Part shown: piece by piece, positions 33,975 through 42,456 of the stretch
How the letters are laid out: each line of letters starts with the position of its first letter
Numbering within the stretch: position 1 is the stretch's first letter
DNA from: Agrococcus baldri
Lineage (GTDB): Bacteria; Actinomycetota; Actinomycetes; Actinomycetales; Microbacteriaceae
Assembly: GCA_007988785.1 (NCBI GenBank)
Contig: BJUU01000002.1
Span: 62,001 to 126,000, forward strand
Reading direction: 5' to 3'
Length of the DNA: 64,000 nucleotides
Notes under the pieces: generated by a model
What the model saw: only the letters and a program-made list of their open reading frames with translations
Databases searched by the model: none
Told to the model about the DNA's origin: nothing
Translations under genes and position numbers: made by a program

Positions 33975-35255
33975 TCATTCGCAGGCAACACCGTCGCGGT
34001 CGCGGTCGAGGCCCGCGCGGTACCCGGGCTGGCCGATGCGGAGCGGCGCTTTGCCAGCGCGACGGACCGCGTCGCAGTTGGCGTAGTACACGCTCCCGCC
34101 CGAGCCACCACCGATGACTCCGACCGCACCGCCACCGCCGCCCCCACTCGAGCCGCCAGCCGAACCACCGGATGAGCCGCCACTCGAAGTGCCGGTGTTC
34201 GGGTTGACGCCCGCGCCGCAGATGACGAGGTTGAGAGCCGGCGTCTGGATCCAGTGCTTCGTCCCGATGCCGACAACATGCGTGGCCCCAAGGCGACGGA
34301 TCTGGGCCGGTACCGCGTCGTGTGCATGGCAATAGCGTCCGGAGAGCATCATGACGGTGTTCTGTCTGGCCGCGAGGACCGAGGCGCCGATGGTGTCGCC
34401 GTGGCCGTTGCCCGCGACGAGGTATGCGTGGGCTGCACCGATGTCCGACACGAACCGAGATACGACTCGTGCGTTCGTATCATAGCGGTCACGACCTGCG
34501 ATCCGGTCGATCTTGCCGTTGAACCGCGCATCCAGCGCGCTCAGGTAGCTATTGGACAGCACCGAGGTACCGCCGATGAAGTGGACGCGATCCACGCCGA
34601 GCCGGTTGAGCTCCCCTGCGACGCGCTTGGCCCAGGCCGTCGCGCCTCCCATCGCCGGAATGAGTCCGGCACCGAGCCTCGCTGCGACGCTGCTGGTGGC
34701 GATGCCATCGGAATAGCCGTTCTGGCCGATGACGAACACGTCGTTGATTCCACCGTTGTCACGGGCGACGTGGCGGAGGAGGGCGATGCCCGAGTCGACT
34801 CGGTCTGCGCTGCCAACGCGGTAGGCCGACGCCGACGGAAGGATGCGACGCACCTGCGACCACAGCGTGTCGCTCAAGACCGACCGGCTGCCGACGATGT
34901 TCACGTAGCGGGGCTGCAGCTGCCGCAGGCGCTGCGCGATCACGCTCGGCACGGAGTCGCGTCGAACCATCAGCACGTGCGCGCCTGCTGCTGCGGCGGC
35001 CGGGGGCACCGCGAGCGCATCTCCGCCGGACTCGCCCGACGTGAGGTACACGGTTCGCGAGGGCGGAAGCTTCTGGGAGAGCATCGCGCTGGTGTGGTAG
35101 AGATCGGGGCCGCCGATCCAGCTGCGCTTCTGCGTCCACGCCGCGGAGGCAGGAGCGGCCGAGATGATCGTCGCGCTGACGACCACACCGACGGCGAGAA
35201 GGAAGGCGAGCATCAGTTTGGATGCGCGCGCGAACGTCGAGACAGAGTGAGACAT
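33975..35255 (-). CDS. Cell-wall-binding repeat 2 protein with C-terminal Excalibur domain
   Basis: A 426-residue secreted protein. A signal peptide (LMLAFLLAVGVVVSATIISAAPASA) is followed by three CWB2 modules of about 90 residues (each with a pattern such as YRVGSADRVDSGIALLRH, DVFVIGQNGYSDGIATSSVAARLGAGLI or DRIAGRDRYDTNARVVSRFV). Then comes a Ser/Gly linker of about 35 residues (GTSSGGSSGGSAGGSSGGGG) and an Excalibur domain (YYANCDAVRRAGKAPL ... GLDRDRDGVACE, with the DxDxDGxxCE calcium-binding motif). CWB2 modules bind cell-wall polymers. The 50-nt gap to the MazG-like gene makes co-transcription with it possible but not implied. Confidence 0.88.
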   Translation of the reverse strand: MSHSVSTFARASKLMLAFLLAVGVVVSATIISAAPASAAWTQKRSWIGGPDLYHTSAMLSQKLPPSRTVYLTSGESGGDALAVPPAAAAAGAHVLMVRRDSVPSVIAQRLRQLQPRYVNIVGSRSVLSDTLWSQVRRILPSASAYRVGSADRVDSGIALLRHVARDNGGINDVFVIGQNGYSDGIATSSVAARLGAGLIPAMGGATAWAKRVAGELNRLGVDRVHFIGGTSVLSNSYLSALDARFNGKIDRIAGRDRYDTNARVVSRFVSDIGAAHAYLVAGNGHGDTIGASVLAARQNTVMMLSGRYCHAHDAVPAQIRRLGATHVVGIGTKHWIQTPALNLVICGAGVNPNTGTSSGGSSGGSAGGSSGGGGGGAVGVIGGGSGGSVYYANCDAVRRAGKAPLRIGQPGYRAGLDRDRDGVACE

Positions 35256-35421
35256 GCGGTACCTCGGAGAGCGATGCAGAGTGGACTTCGTGACTCTGCG
35301 CTCCAAGCGTGCTTCGTCACTGACGCTCAGGATAGGCAGACGAACCCGTCCCCCAACGACGATTGAGCAGACCCTGAGCCTTCGATCGATCGGGTCAACG
35401 TGGCGACCGCCGACCGCCTGC
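35256..35421. other. Non-coding region upstream of the CWB2 gene
   Basis: No gene was recognised. A small perfect hairpin (GCAGAGT at 35276-35282 with ACTCTGC at 35293-35299) lies in the probable leader of the CWB2 gene. Confidence 0.4.
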
Positions 35422-35550
35422 TCACTCGAAGTGCTCTCGCGTCGCCGTCAGCACGCTCGTCAGGTGCTTCCGCGTCGCGTCGACCGCCGCATCCGCGTCG
35501 TGAGCGACGACCGCCCCGAAGGTCGTCACGTGCGCGTGGGCATGCTCTCG
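35422..35550 (-). pseudogene. C-terminal relic of a GntR/FCD regulator
   Basis: The minus-strand reading VVAHDADAAVDATRKHLTSVL followed by TATREHFE and a stop at 35422 aligns with the end of the intact FCD regulator at 46854 (IAAHDADAAAAAMRAHLTSVL, then AATREYFG). The DNA shares the 19-mer CAGCACGCTCGTCAGGTGC (35449-35467 and 46881-46899). The first 180 or so residues are missing. Confidence 0.78.
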
Positions 35551-35703
35551 GATGCCCTAGGTCGCGGCGCGCGTCGGACTCGCGCTTCGCGAAGAGCCTC
35601 TCGGCATGATCCTGCTGTGAGGCATCGGCGTCACGCTCGCTTCCAGGCGTCGCCAGTGGATCGCATCATCCTCGCGCAGGCGCTGACGGTGCTCGTCGCT
35701 CCT
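35551..35703. other. Gap of degraded sequence
   Basis: No open frame with support was found between the regulator relic and the end of the Ldh-type gene; the sequence looks like eroded coding DNA. Confidence 0.35.
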
Positions 35704-36858
35704 CTACTGGGCGCGTTGCGTGAACGGGTCGACGTGACCGTGACAGCCGGACCAGCGCGCTGTATCGGTCAACGCGACCCCTAGGCCGAGTAGCCGTCGC
35801 CTCGGCGGAGGCCAGGAGGACTCGGACGGCCGTTCAACGCCGAATCGCTCCGCCAGCGCATCCAGCTCCGCACGCACGTCGGCCGGCAGCGCGACGCCCG
35901 CAGCTCCGATCGAGTCAGCCCGCTCGTGCTCCAGCTGCCCCGGCAGCAACACCCGGCCGCCGTCCGCCGCCTCCATCGCGTGGATGCGCTCGCCCGTCTC
36001 GGCAACCGCGGCTTCGAACGCATCGCGTCCGATGAAGGCATCCGGGTCGATCGCGATCAGCAGGTGGCCCGTGCCCGACGGCCTCGACGCATCCATGATG
36101 TTGGCGACCTCGCCAGTGCGGCCGGTGCCAGAGAGCAGGCCGCTCAGGATGTCGATGATGAGCGAGAGACCGGTGCCCTTCGCACCGCCGATCGGCGCGA
36201 GCAGACCCGCGAGCGCCGCCGCCGGATCCGTCGTCGGCAGGCCATCCTTGTCGACCGCCCAACCCTCCGGGATGCGCTCGGCGCCCTCATTGAAGGCACG
36301 ACGGATCTTGCCGCGCGCCACGAGCGACGACGACATGTCGAGGATGACCGGGGCCGCACCCGCGACCGGCACACCGAAGGCGATCGGGTTCGTGCCCAGC
36401 AGCGCGACCTTGGCATTGAAAGGGGCCATCGCGGGCGACGCGTTCGTCATCGCGACGCCGATGCAGCCGGCCTTGGCCGCCAGCTCCACGTAGTGGCCGG
36501 CGACGCCGAAGTGGTTGGAGTTGGCGACGGAGACCGCGCCGATGCCGGCGACGCGGGCCTTGTCGATCGCGAGCCGCATCGCGCGGCTCGCGGCGATCTG
36601 CCCCCAGCCGTTGCCGGCGTCGAGCAGTGCCGTCGCGGCGCGCTCCTCGACGATGCGCGGCTCGGGATCGAGCTCCATTACGCCCGCGTCGATGCGGCCC
36701 AGGTAGGCGCCGAGCCGTGCGACGCCGTGGGTGGCGACGCCGTAGCGGTCGGCCTTCGCCATGAACGCCGCGATCACCCCGGCGCGCTCGGCCGAGACGC
36801 CGCGCGCGGCGAGGAGCTCGGCGACGAACCGCTCGAGCTCCTCGACCGCGACCGTCAC
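35704..36858 (-). CDS. Ldh-family (malate/L-lactate/sulfolactate) dehydrogenase with extended C-terminus
   Basis: A 384-residue NAD(P)-dependent enzyme of the Ldh/YlbC/ComC family. Motifs: FMAKADRYGVATHGVARLGAYL, VSVANSNHFGVAGHYVELAAKAG with the catalytic His, TNASPAMAPFNAK, LLGTNPIAFGVPV and GGAKGTGLSLIIDILSGLLSG. Members oxidise or reduce 2-hydroxy acids such as malate, L-lactate, (R)-sulfolactate or ureidoglycolate. The family normally ends near FGVERP (about residue 344); here about 40 further residues (starting SESSWPPPRRR) run into degraded sequence, suggesting loss of the original stop. The GTG overlaps the RraA stop by 4 nt. Confidence 0.87.
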   Translation of the reverse strand: MTVAVEELERFVAELLAARGVSAERAGVIAAFMAKADRYGVATHGVARLGAYLGRIDAGVMELDPEPRIVEERAATALLDAGNGWGQIAASRAMRLAIDKARVAGIGAVSVANSNHFGVAGHYVELAAKAGCIGVAMTNASPAMAPFNAKVALLGTNPIAFGVPVAGAAPVILDMSSSLVARGKIRRAFNEGAERIPEGWAVDKDGLPTTDPAAALAGLLAPIGGAKGTGLSLIIDILSGLLSGTGRTGEVANIMDASRPSGTGHLLIAIDPDAFIGRDAFEAAVAETGERIHAMEAADGGRVLLPGQLEHERADSIGAAGVALPADVRAELDALAERFGVERPSESSWPPPRRRLLGLGVALTDTARWSGCHGHVDPFTQRAQ

Positions 36859-37481
36859 GACGCCACCGGTGCCGACGCAGACGCTGCGCGCTGCTCCCAG
36901 GCGGCGACATCGCGCTCGAGCCCGGCCAATCGCTCGCGCTCGTGTGCCTGCACGGCCTCCGCCGCATCCGCCACCTCGTCTGCCGAGGCGGCCGGCACCA
37001 CCGCGACGCCGTCGGCATCGCCGATCACCAGGTCGCCCGGCACGATCGCGATGCCACCCACCGCCACCGGCACCTGCAGCCGGCCGGGGCCGAACTTGTA
37101 GGGGCCGGCCGGGGTGATGCCTCGGGCGAACACCGGCATGCCGTACTGCTGCAGGCCATCCGCATCCCGAGCGGCGCCGTCGATCACGAAGCCGGCGATG
37201 CCCTTCGCCTTTGCCCGCAGCGCGAGCAGCTCGCCGATCAGCGCCCGCGAGAGGTCGCCCTCGCCGTTGACGACGATGATGTCGCCGGGCTCCGCCGCAT
37301 CGACCGCCTTGTGCAGGGTGAGGTTGTCGCCGGCGCGCGTCCAGCAGGTGAAGGCAGGGCCCGCGAGCCGCGCGCCCTCCCACACCGGTCGGATCGCGCC
37401 GTCGACGAGGCCGAGCCGGTCGACCGCATCTCCGATGTTGGCCGTCGGGATGACCGCGAGGCGCTCGAGCGCGGTGCCCAT
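36855..37481 (-). CDS. RraA-family protein (4-hydroxy-4-methyl-2-oxoglutarate aldolase-like)
   Basis: A 208-residue RraA/HMG-aldolase-fold protein: TANIGDAVDRLGLVDGAIRPVWEGARLAGPAFT, GDIIVVNGEGDLSRALIGELLALRAKAKGIAGFVIDGAARDADGL (in segments) and the late GDLVIGDADGVAVVPAASADEV. Enzymatic members cleave 4-hydroxy-4-methyl- or 4-carboxy-4-hydroxy-2-oxoacids and decarboxylate oxaloacetate; RNase E inhibition is a proteobacterial role. A second family member lies at 58450-59130. It sits between TctC and the Ldh-type gene with 1- and 4-nt overlaps, so it is part of that catabolic operon. Confidence 0.85.
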   Translation of the reverse strand: MGTALERLAVIPTANIGDAVDRLGLVDGAIRPVWEGARLAGPAFTCWTRAGDNLTLHKAVDAAEPGDIIVVNGEGDLSRALIGELLALRAKAKGIAGFVIDGAARDADGLQQYGMPVFARGITPAGPYKFGPGRLQVPVAVGGIAIVPGDLVIGDADGVAVVPAASADEVADAAEAVQAHERERLAGLERDVAAWEQRAASASAPVAS

Positions 37482-38485
37482 CAGCCCTCCTCGCGGATGA
37501 GCTCGAGCACGCTGCCGATCGAGTCGGCCTGCTCGTGCCAGTAGGCCTCGTACTCCGCGGCATCCATGTAGGCGGGCTGCAGGCCGGCGTTCGCCATCTG
37601 CTCCTGGAACGCCTCGTCCTCCAGCACCGCACCGATCGCATCCGACATGCGGTCGACGACATCCTGCGGCGTGCCATCGGGGAAGACGTAGCCGCGCGAC
37701 GAGCCGATCATGACCTCGATGCCCGCCTCGTAGCTCGTGCCGGCGTCGGGCACGAAGATGCTGCGCTCCTCGGCCAGCACGCCGACGGCGCGTGCGCCGC
37801 CGTTCTCGAGCGTCGGCATGATGTCGCCGACGTTGCTGAGCAGGATGTCGACGTTGCCGCCCAGGAATGCGGTGGTCGCCGGTGCCGCACCGTCGGCGAA
37901 GTGCACGGGGCGGATGTCGGTGCCGGCTGCCTCGTTGAACTGCAGCAGCGCGATGTGCTCGGCCGTGCCGATGCCCGTGGTCGTGGCGGTGAGCTCGCCC
38001 GCCTCCGAGGCGGCCACGAGATCCTCGATCGACTGGATGTCGCTGTCGGGCGTGACCGCGATGGCCATCGGGTCGATCACCTGCAGCGCCGACTGCGCGA
38101 AGGAGTCGACGTCGTACTCGGCCCCGCGCGACTCGTCGAGCGCCGAGACGATCAGGCCCGGGATGGTCGTGAGACCGAAGGTGGAGCCGTCGGGCGCCGC
38201 GTTCGCGAGCGCCGTGTAGCCGACCTGGCCGCCGGCGCCGGGCCGGTTCTCGACCACGATCGGCACGCCGAGCTCGTCCTCGAGCGCGGTGGCGAGCAGG
38301 CGGGCGCCGATGTCGGAGCCGCCGCCCGCATCGAAGGCGACGATCATCGTGATGGGGCCGGTCGGCCAGTCGGTCGACTCGGATGCCTCGCCCGAGTCGG
38401 TGGGACGGCTCAGCGAGGCGCAGCCGACCGCCGTCATGGCGAGGGCTGCCGCCGCGGCGACGGCGAGGGGACGGGTGAATCGCAT
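37481..38485 (-). CDS. tctC: Tripartite tricarboxylate transporter binding lipoprotein TctC (Bug family)
   Basis: A 334-residue binding protein with a lipobox (MTAVGC, Cys about residue 22) and Bug-family features: GPITMIVAFDAGGGSDIGARLLATALEDELG, VVENRPGAGGQVGYTALANAAPDGSTFGL and VDILLSNVGDIMPTLENGGARAVGVLAEERS. TctC captures a di- or tricarboxylate or other organic anion outside the membrane for TctAB. Its stop overlaps the RraA start. Confidence 0.92.
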   Translation of the reverse strand: MRFTRPLAVAAAAALAMTAVGCASLSRPTDSGEASESTDWPTGPITMIVAFDAGGGSDIGARLLATALEDELGVPIVVENRPGAGGQVGYTALANAAPDGSTFGLTTIPGLIVSALDESRGAEYDVDSFAQSALQVIDPMAIAVTPDSDIQSIEDLVAASEAGELTATTTGIGTAEHIALLQFNEAAGTDIRPVHFADGAAPATTAFLGGNVDILLSNVGDIMPTLENGGARAVGVLAEERSIFVPDAGTSYEAGIEVMIGSSRGYVFPDGTPQDVVDRMSDAIGAVLEDEAFQEQMANAGLQPAYMDAAEYEAYWHEQADSIGSVLELIREEG

Positions 38486-38488
38486 GGT

Positions 38489-40018
38489 TCAGCGCTCCTG
38501 TGTGGTGGATGTGGGGGTGGGTGTGGGGAGGATGACCTCGGCGATCGGTCGCTTGCGCTTGGTCGCTGCCGAGGTGATGACGATGAGGATCGCGACGGCG
38601 ATGAGCACGAGCGCCATGGGCCGGGTGAAGAAGATGGAGAAGTCGCCGTTGGAGATCTGCAGGCTCTGCCGCAGCGTCTGCTCGAGCAGCGGGCCCAGCA
38701 CGAGAGTGAGCACGAGCGGCGCAACCGGCAGCCCGGTGCGGCGGAAGATGAGCCCGACGACGCCGAACACGGCGGTGATGATGAGGTCGGTGACGCTGCG
38801 GTTCACCGCGTAGGAGCCGACCATGATGAACACCAGGATGAACGCGCACAGCACCGGGAACGGGATCGCCAGCAGCCGCGTCCACAGCCCCACGAGCGGC
38901 ACGTTCAGCACCAGCAGCAGCACGTTGCCGACCAGCAGGCTCGCGATCACCGTCCACACCAGCAGCGGCTCGGACTGGAAGAGCGCCGGGCCCGGCGTGA
39001 TGCCGTTCTGCAGGAAGGCGCCCATCAGCACCGCGATCGCAGGCGATGCGGGGATGCCGAGGGTGAACAGGGGGACGAAGGCCGCGTTCGCGTGCGCGTT
39101 GTTCGCGGTCTCTGGCGCGGCGACGCCCTCGATGGCGCCGGTGCCGAGCTCGTGCCCGTGCTTCTTCATGCGGCGCTCGCTGCTGTAGGCGATGAGCGAC
39201 GAGATAGTGGCGGTGACGCCGGGGATGATGCCGATGAGCGAGCCGAAGATCGTGCCGCGGCCGATCGCGGGTGCCGAGCGCCGCCACTCCTCACGGGTGG
39301 GCACGAGCTCGCGCAGCTTCGGCGCCTTCGGCCGCGTGATGCTGTTGGCCGAGACGTGCAGCAGCTCACCGAGGCCGAAGACGCCGACCAGCACGGGCAC
39401 GATCGAGATGCCGTCGAGCAGGTGGGCGCTGCCGAAGGTGAAGCGCGGCAGCCCCTGCACCGGGTCGATGCCGACCATCGCGATGAGCATGCCGATGGCG
39501 GCAGAGATGAGGCCGGCGGCGATGCTCTTGCCGACCAGGCCGACGAGCAGCGCGATGCCGACGATGACGAGCCCGAAGAACTCCGGCGGGCCGACGAGCA
39601 GGCCGAGCTGCGAGAGCGGCTGCGCCGCCACGATGAGCAGGATGGTCGCGGTCGTGCCGCCGACGAAGGAGCCGACACCGGCGATGGTGAGTGCCGCACC
39701 GCCGCGCCCCTTCTTCGTGAGCTGGTAGCCGTCGAGGCTCGTGATCGCAGTCTCGCCCTCACCGGGGATGTTCAGCAGCACGCTCGTGATCGTGCCGCCG
39801 TAGGAGGTGCCGTAGAAGATGGCGGCGAGCATGATGATCGCCGAGGTGGGCTCCATCGTGAAGGTGATGGGCAGCAGGATCGCGATGCCGGCGGTGGAGC
39901 CGATGCCGGGCAGGATGCCGAGCGCCGTGCCGATGAGGCAGCCGACCAGCGCGAACAGCAGGTTCTGCAGCGTGAGGGCGTTCGCGAGCCCCTGGCCGAT
40001 GGAGTCGAGCAGATCCAT
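38489..40018 (-). CDS. tctA: Tripartite tricarboxylate transporter large subunit TctA
   Basis: A 509-residue, roughly 12-helix permease. The TctA signatures are clear: GTALGILPGIGSTAGIAILLPIT near residue 32, FYGTSYGGTITSVLLNIPGEGETAITSLDGYQLTKKGRGGAALTIAGVGSF (in segments), GIIPGVTATISSLIAYSSERR and LFTLGIPASPAIAVLMGAFLQNGITPGP. It is the ion-driven pore of the transporter, working with TctB and TctC on either side in the same operon. Confidence 0.93.
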   Translation of the reverse strand: MDLLDSIGQGLANALTLQNLLFALVGCLIGTALGILPGIGSTAGIAILLPITFTMEPTSAIIMLAAIFYGTSYGGTITSVLLNIPGEGETAITSLDGYQLTKKGRGGAALTIAGVGSFVGGTTATILLIVAAQPLSQLGLLVGPPEFFGLVIVGIALLVGLVGKSIAAGLISAAIGMLIAMVGIDPVQGLPRFTFGSAHLLDGISIVPVLVGVFGLGELLHVSANSITRPKAPKLRELVPTREEWRRSAPAIGRGTIFGSLIGIIPGVTATISSLIAYSSERRMKKHGHELGTGAIEGVAAPETANNAHANAAFVPLFTLGIPASPAIAVLMGAFLQNGITPGPALFQSEPLLVWTVIASLLVGNVLLLVLNVPLVGLWTRLLAIPFPVLCAFILVFIMVGSYAVNRSVTDLIITAVFGVVGLIFRRTGLPVAPLVLTLVLGPLLEQTLRQSLQISNGDFSIFFTRPMALVLIAVAILIVITSAATKRKRPIAEVILPTPTPTSTTQER

Positions 40019-40021
40019 GGA

Positions 40022-40534
40022 TCAGAGTCCGATCGCGGCGAGGAAGGGGATGGATGACGTCGGCAGGTGCACGGCGAGCAGCATGTCGAAGAGGCCGAAG
40101 ACGCCGAGGCTGCCGACCAGCACGACCGGCACGGTCACCAGCCAGCGCACCCGGTGCAGCACCCGCAGGTGGAAGAGCAGGAACAGCAGGATCGTCAGCT
40201 GGAAGCCGAGCAGCTCGAGCAGCAGTGCCGCGATCACGATGCTCGCGACCATGGCCGTGATGCGCCACGGGCCGTTGGCCTCCTCGCCCTCGTCGACCGC
40301 ATCCGCGACCTCGCCGCGCCACTGCTGACGGCCCCAGAAGACCGAGGCGATCACCAGGATGATGCCGAGCCAGAGCGGGAAGAAGCCCGGGCCGGGGCCG
40401 AGCGCGGTCCAGAGGCCCAGCTGCAGCGCGCCGATCACGGTGGCGACGCCGAGCACGCCGATGCCGGCGGCCGTGGCGACGCCCAGCCTCGATCGCTGAG
40501 GGGCGGATGCGTCGGCGCCGGTGGTGGTGGTCAT
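40022..40534 (-). CDS. tctB: Tripartite tricarboxylate transporter small subunit TctB
   Basis: A 170-residue protein with four hydrophobic helices. The segment LQLGLWTALGPGPGFFPLWLGIILVIASV is the TctB signature, and the helix pair LLLELLGFQLTILLFLLFHLRVL follows. The ATG at 40534 is preceded by AAAGGAG (about 8 nt). It is first in the tctBAC-rraA-ldh operon and divergent from a D-2-hydroxyacid dehydrogenase gene. Confidence 0.9.
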   Translation of the reverse strand: MTTTTGADASAPQRSRLGVATAAGIGVLGVATVIGALQLGLWTALGPGPGFFPLWLGIILVIASVFWGRQQWRGEVADAVDEGEEANGPWRITAMVASIVIAALLLELLGFQLTILLFLLFHLRVLHRVRWLVTVPVVLVGSLGVFGLFDMLLAVHLPTSSIPFLAAIGL

Positions 40535-40565
40535 CCCTCGTCTCCTTTGACGTGGTTTCATTCTG

Positions 40566-40580
40566 TGATAAAAACTATCA
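40566..40580. promoter_or_regulatory. Candidate operator in the tctB / dehydrogenase divergent region
   Basis: TGATA-AAAAC-TATCA is a perfect 5-bp inverted repeat in a strikingly AT-rich patch within the 104-bp divergent region. It may bind the IclR regulator encoded two genes away. Confidence 0.45.
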
Positions 40581-40638
40581 GGACGTAACAATCGCAGGCG
40601 ACGAACATCCTGTCAAGTCGCCCTTCCCGGAGGTTGCA

Positions 40639-41622
40639 ATGCCGCAACGAGTGCTCATCACGTCGCAGTTCCTGCGCCCGGACGACGAGATCGATCGCCG
40701 CGTGCGCGATGCCGGCCACGAGACGCGCCACGCGCCGCTCGTCGGTGCGCGGCCCGCGGCGGAGCTCATCGGGCTGCTGGAGGGCGTGCACGGCGTGATC
40801 GCCGGCTCCGACCCCTTCACTGCCGAGGTGCTGCGGGCCGCGCCCGAGCTCCGGGTCATCGCGCGCACGGGCGTCGGCTTCGATGCCATCGATGTGGCGG
40901 TCGCCACCGAGCTCGGCATCGCCGTCTGCAACGCGCCCGGGGTCAATCGGCAGTCGGTCGCCGAGCACACCTTCGCGCTCATGCTCGCGCACGCGCGCCG
41001 CCTCGGCGCCGTGCTCGCGAGCACGCGCGCGGGGCGGTGGGAGCGGCCTGCGGGCACCGAGCTCGCCGGCGAGACGCTCGGCGTCGTCGGGCTCGGCGCG
41101 ATCGGGGCGGCGGTGGCGCGCATCGGTGATGCCTTCGGCATGCGCGTGGTCGCCCACGACCCCTTCGTCGACGCCGCCCGCGCGAGCGAGCTGGGCGTCG
41201 AGCTGCTGCCACTCGAGGCGCTGGCCGAGCAGGCGCGCTACATCTCGCTGCACCTGGCACTCACCGACGCCACCCGGGGCATCGTCGACGCCGAGCTGCT
41301 CGCGCGCATGCGTCCCGACGCCGTGGTCATCAACACCGCCCGAGGCCCGATCATCGATCAGGCGGCGCTCGTCGACGCGCTGCAAGCGGGCACGATCGGG
41401 GGCGCCGCGCTCGATGTCGTCGAGCACGAGCCACTCGCCCAGGACCACCCGCTGCGCACCCTCGACTCCGTCATCCTCACCCCTCACATCGGCGGCTCGA
41501 CGGCGCAGGCGCGCGCCCGCTCGGCGCGGGTGGCGGCGGCGTCAGTGCTCGAGGCGCTGCGCGGTGAGACGCCCGCTACCCTCGTCAACACGAGCGGCCA
41601 TCTCGGCCGCCGTGGGAGGTAG
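40639..41622 (+). CDS. D-isomer-specific 2-hydroxyacid dehydrogenase
   Basis: A 327-residue NAD-dependent dehydrogenase. The NAD motif is GETLGVVGLGAIGAAVARIGDAFGMRVVAHDP; catalytic Arg, Glu and His lie in NTARGPIIDQAALVDALQ, ALDVVEHEP and ILTPHIGGSTAQA. Length is that of the single-domain-insert enzymes rather than SerA, so it is not the housekeeping phosphoglycerate dehydrogenase. Homologues include SlcC, (S)-sulfolactate dehydrogenase. CCGGAGG precedes the ATG, and the IclR gene follows 3 nt downstream. Confidence 0.88.
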   Translation: MPQRVLITSQFLRPDDEIDRRVRDAGHETRHAPLVGARPAAELIGLLEGVHGVIAGSDPFTAEVLRAAPELRVIARTGVGFDAIDVAVATELGIAVCNAPGVNRQSVAEHTFALMLAHARRLGAVLASTRAGRWERPAGTELAGETLGVVGLGAIGAAVARIGDAFGMRVVAHDPFVDAARASELGVELLPLEALAEQARYISLHLALTDATRGIVDAELLARMRPDAVVINTARGPIIDQAALVDALQAGTIGGAALDVVEHEPLAQDHPLRTLDSVILTPHIGGSTAQARARSARVAAASVLEALRGETPATLVNTSGHLGRRGR

Positions 41623-41625
41623 GGC

Positions 41626-42390
41626 TTGCCAGCCACCGACGCGTCCAGCGCGAGCAACATGCGGTCGCTCGAGCGCGCCATCGACGTGCTCGAGGTGCTC
41701 GACAGCAGCACCCAGCCGCTCAGGCTGAGCGAGATCTCGCGACGAGCGGGCCTCCATGTCGCCACCACGAAGCGCATCCTCACCGTCCTCGAGTCGCGCG
41801 GTCGCGTCGAGCACGACGAGGCGGGGTTCCGGGCCGGGCTCGCGCTGCTGTTCGGCGCGCACGCCTACCTCGAGAGCAGCCCGCTCGTCGCGCATGCGCG
41901 CCCTGTGGTGCAGGAGCTCGCCTCGGTCACCGGCTACACCGCCTCGCTCTTCGCACGCTCGGGCCTCGCCCGCGCGGTGGTGCTGCGCGTCGAGGGCACC
42001 TCCCCGATGCGCTACGTGCTGCCGACGGGCGAGCGACTGCCGCTGACGCTGGGCGCCGGCAAGGTGCTCGCCGCCTACCTCGAGCCCGACGAGCTCGAAC
42101 GACTGGTCGAGTCGGAGCAGGATCACCCCTCGGCCACCGGCGAGCGCCAGACGCGCGCCGAGCTCGACCGCGACCTCGCCGCCGTGCGCGAGCAGGGCTA
42201 CTACTTCGCGCTGCAGGAGCGGGCGATCGGCGTCGGCTCGATCGCCGCGCCCATCCTGAACGCGGAGGGCCGCTGCGTCGCCGGCATCCAGATCGCGGGC
42301 CGCGTGCAGGAGCTCACCGAGCTGCGCGAGCAGGAGGTCGCGGTCGAGGTGCGCCGCGCGGCGGCTGTCATCGCGCAGAAGCTGGGCTGA
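41626..42390 (+). CDS. IclR-family transcriptional regulator
   Basis: A 254-residue protein with an N-terminal winged helix (SLERAIDVLEVLDSSTQPLRLSEISRRAGLHVATTKRILTVLESRG, in segments) and an IclR effector domain (ASVTGYTASLFARSGLARAVVLRVEG, TLGAGKVLAAYLEPDEL, ERAIGVGSIAAPILNAEG). A TTG at 41626 behind GGGAGG is the best start. It probably controls the divergent tctBAC and dehydrogenase units in response to the transported acid. Confidence 0.88.
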   Translation: MPATDASSASNMRSLERAIDVLEVLDSSTQPLRLSEISRRAGLHVATTKRILTVLESRGRVEHDEAGFRAGLALLFGAHAYLESSPLVAHARPVVQELASVTGYTASLFARSGLARAVVLRVEGTSPMRYVLPTGERLPLTLGAGKVLAAYLEPDELERLVESEQDHPSATGERQTRAELDRDLAAVREQGYYFALQERAIGVGSIAAPILNAEGRCVAGIQIAGRVQELTELREQEVAVEVRRAAAVIAQKLG

Positions 42391-42456
42391 GGCCAAGCCG
42401 ATGCGCCGTCGCGCCCGCATCGACGACGACACGCGACCGCGGCATCCGCGCGCCGT

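Noticed and set aside
33955-33990. A tRNA T-loop-like string (GGGGGTTCGAGTCGG on the minus strand)
   Set aside because: No acceptor, D or anticodon arms can be formed around it, and part lies in the CWB2 coding end.
35254-35784. Plus-strand open frame of about 176 codons
   Set aside because: It runs opposite the GntR relic and through degraded DNA; the minus-strand similarity explains the region better.
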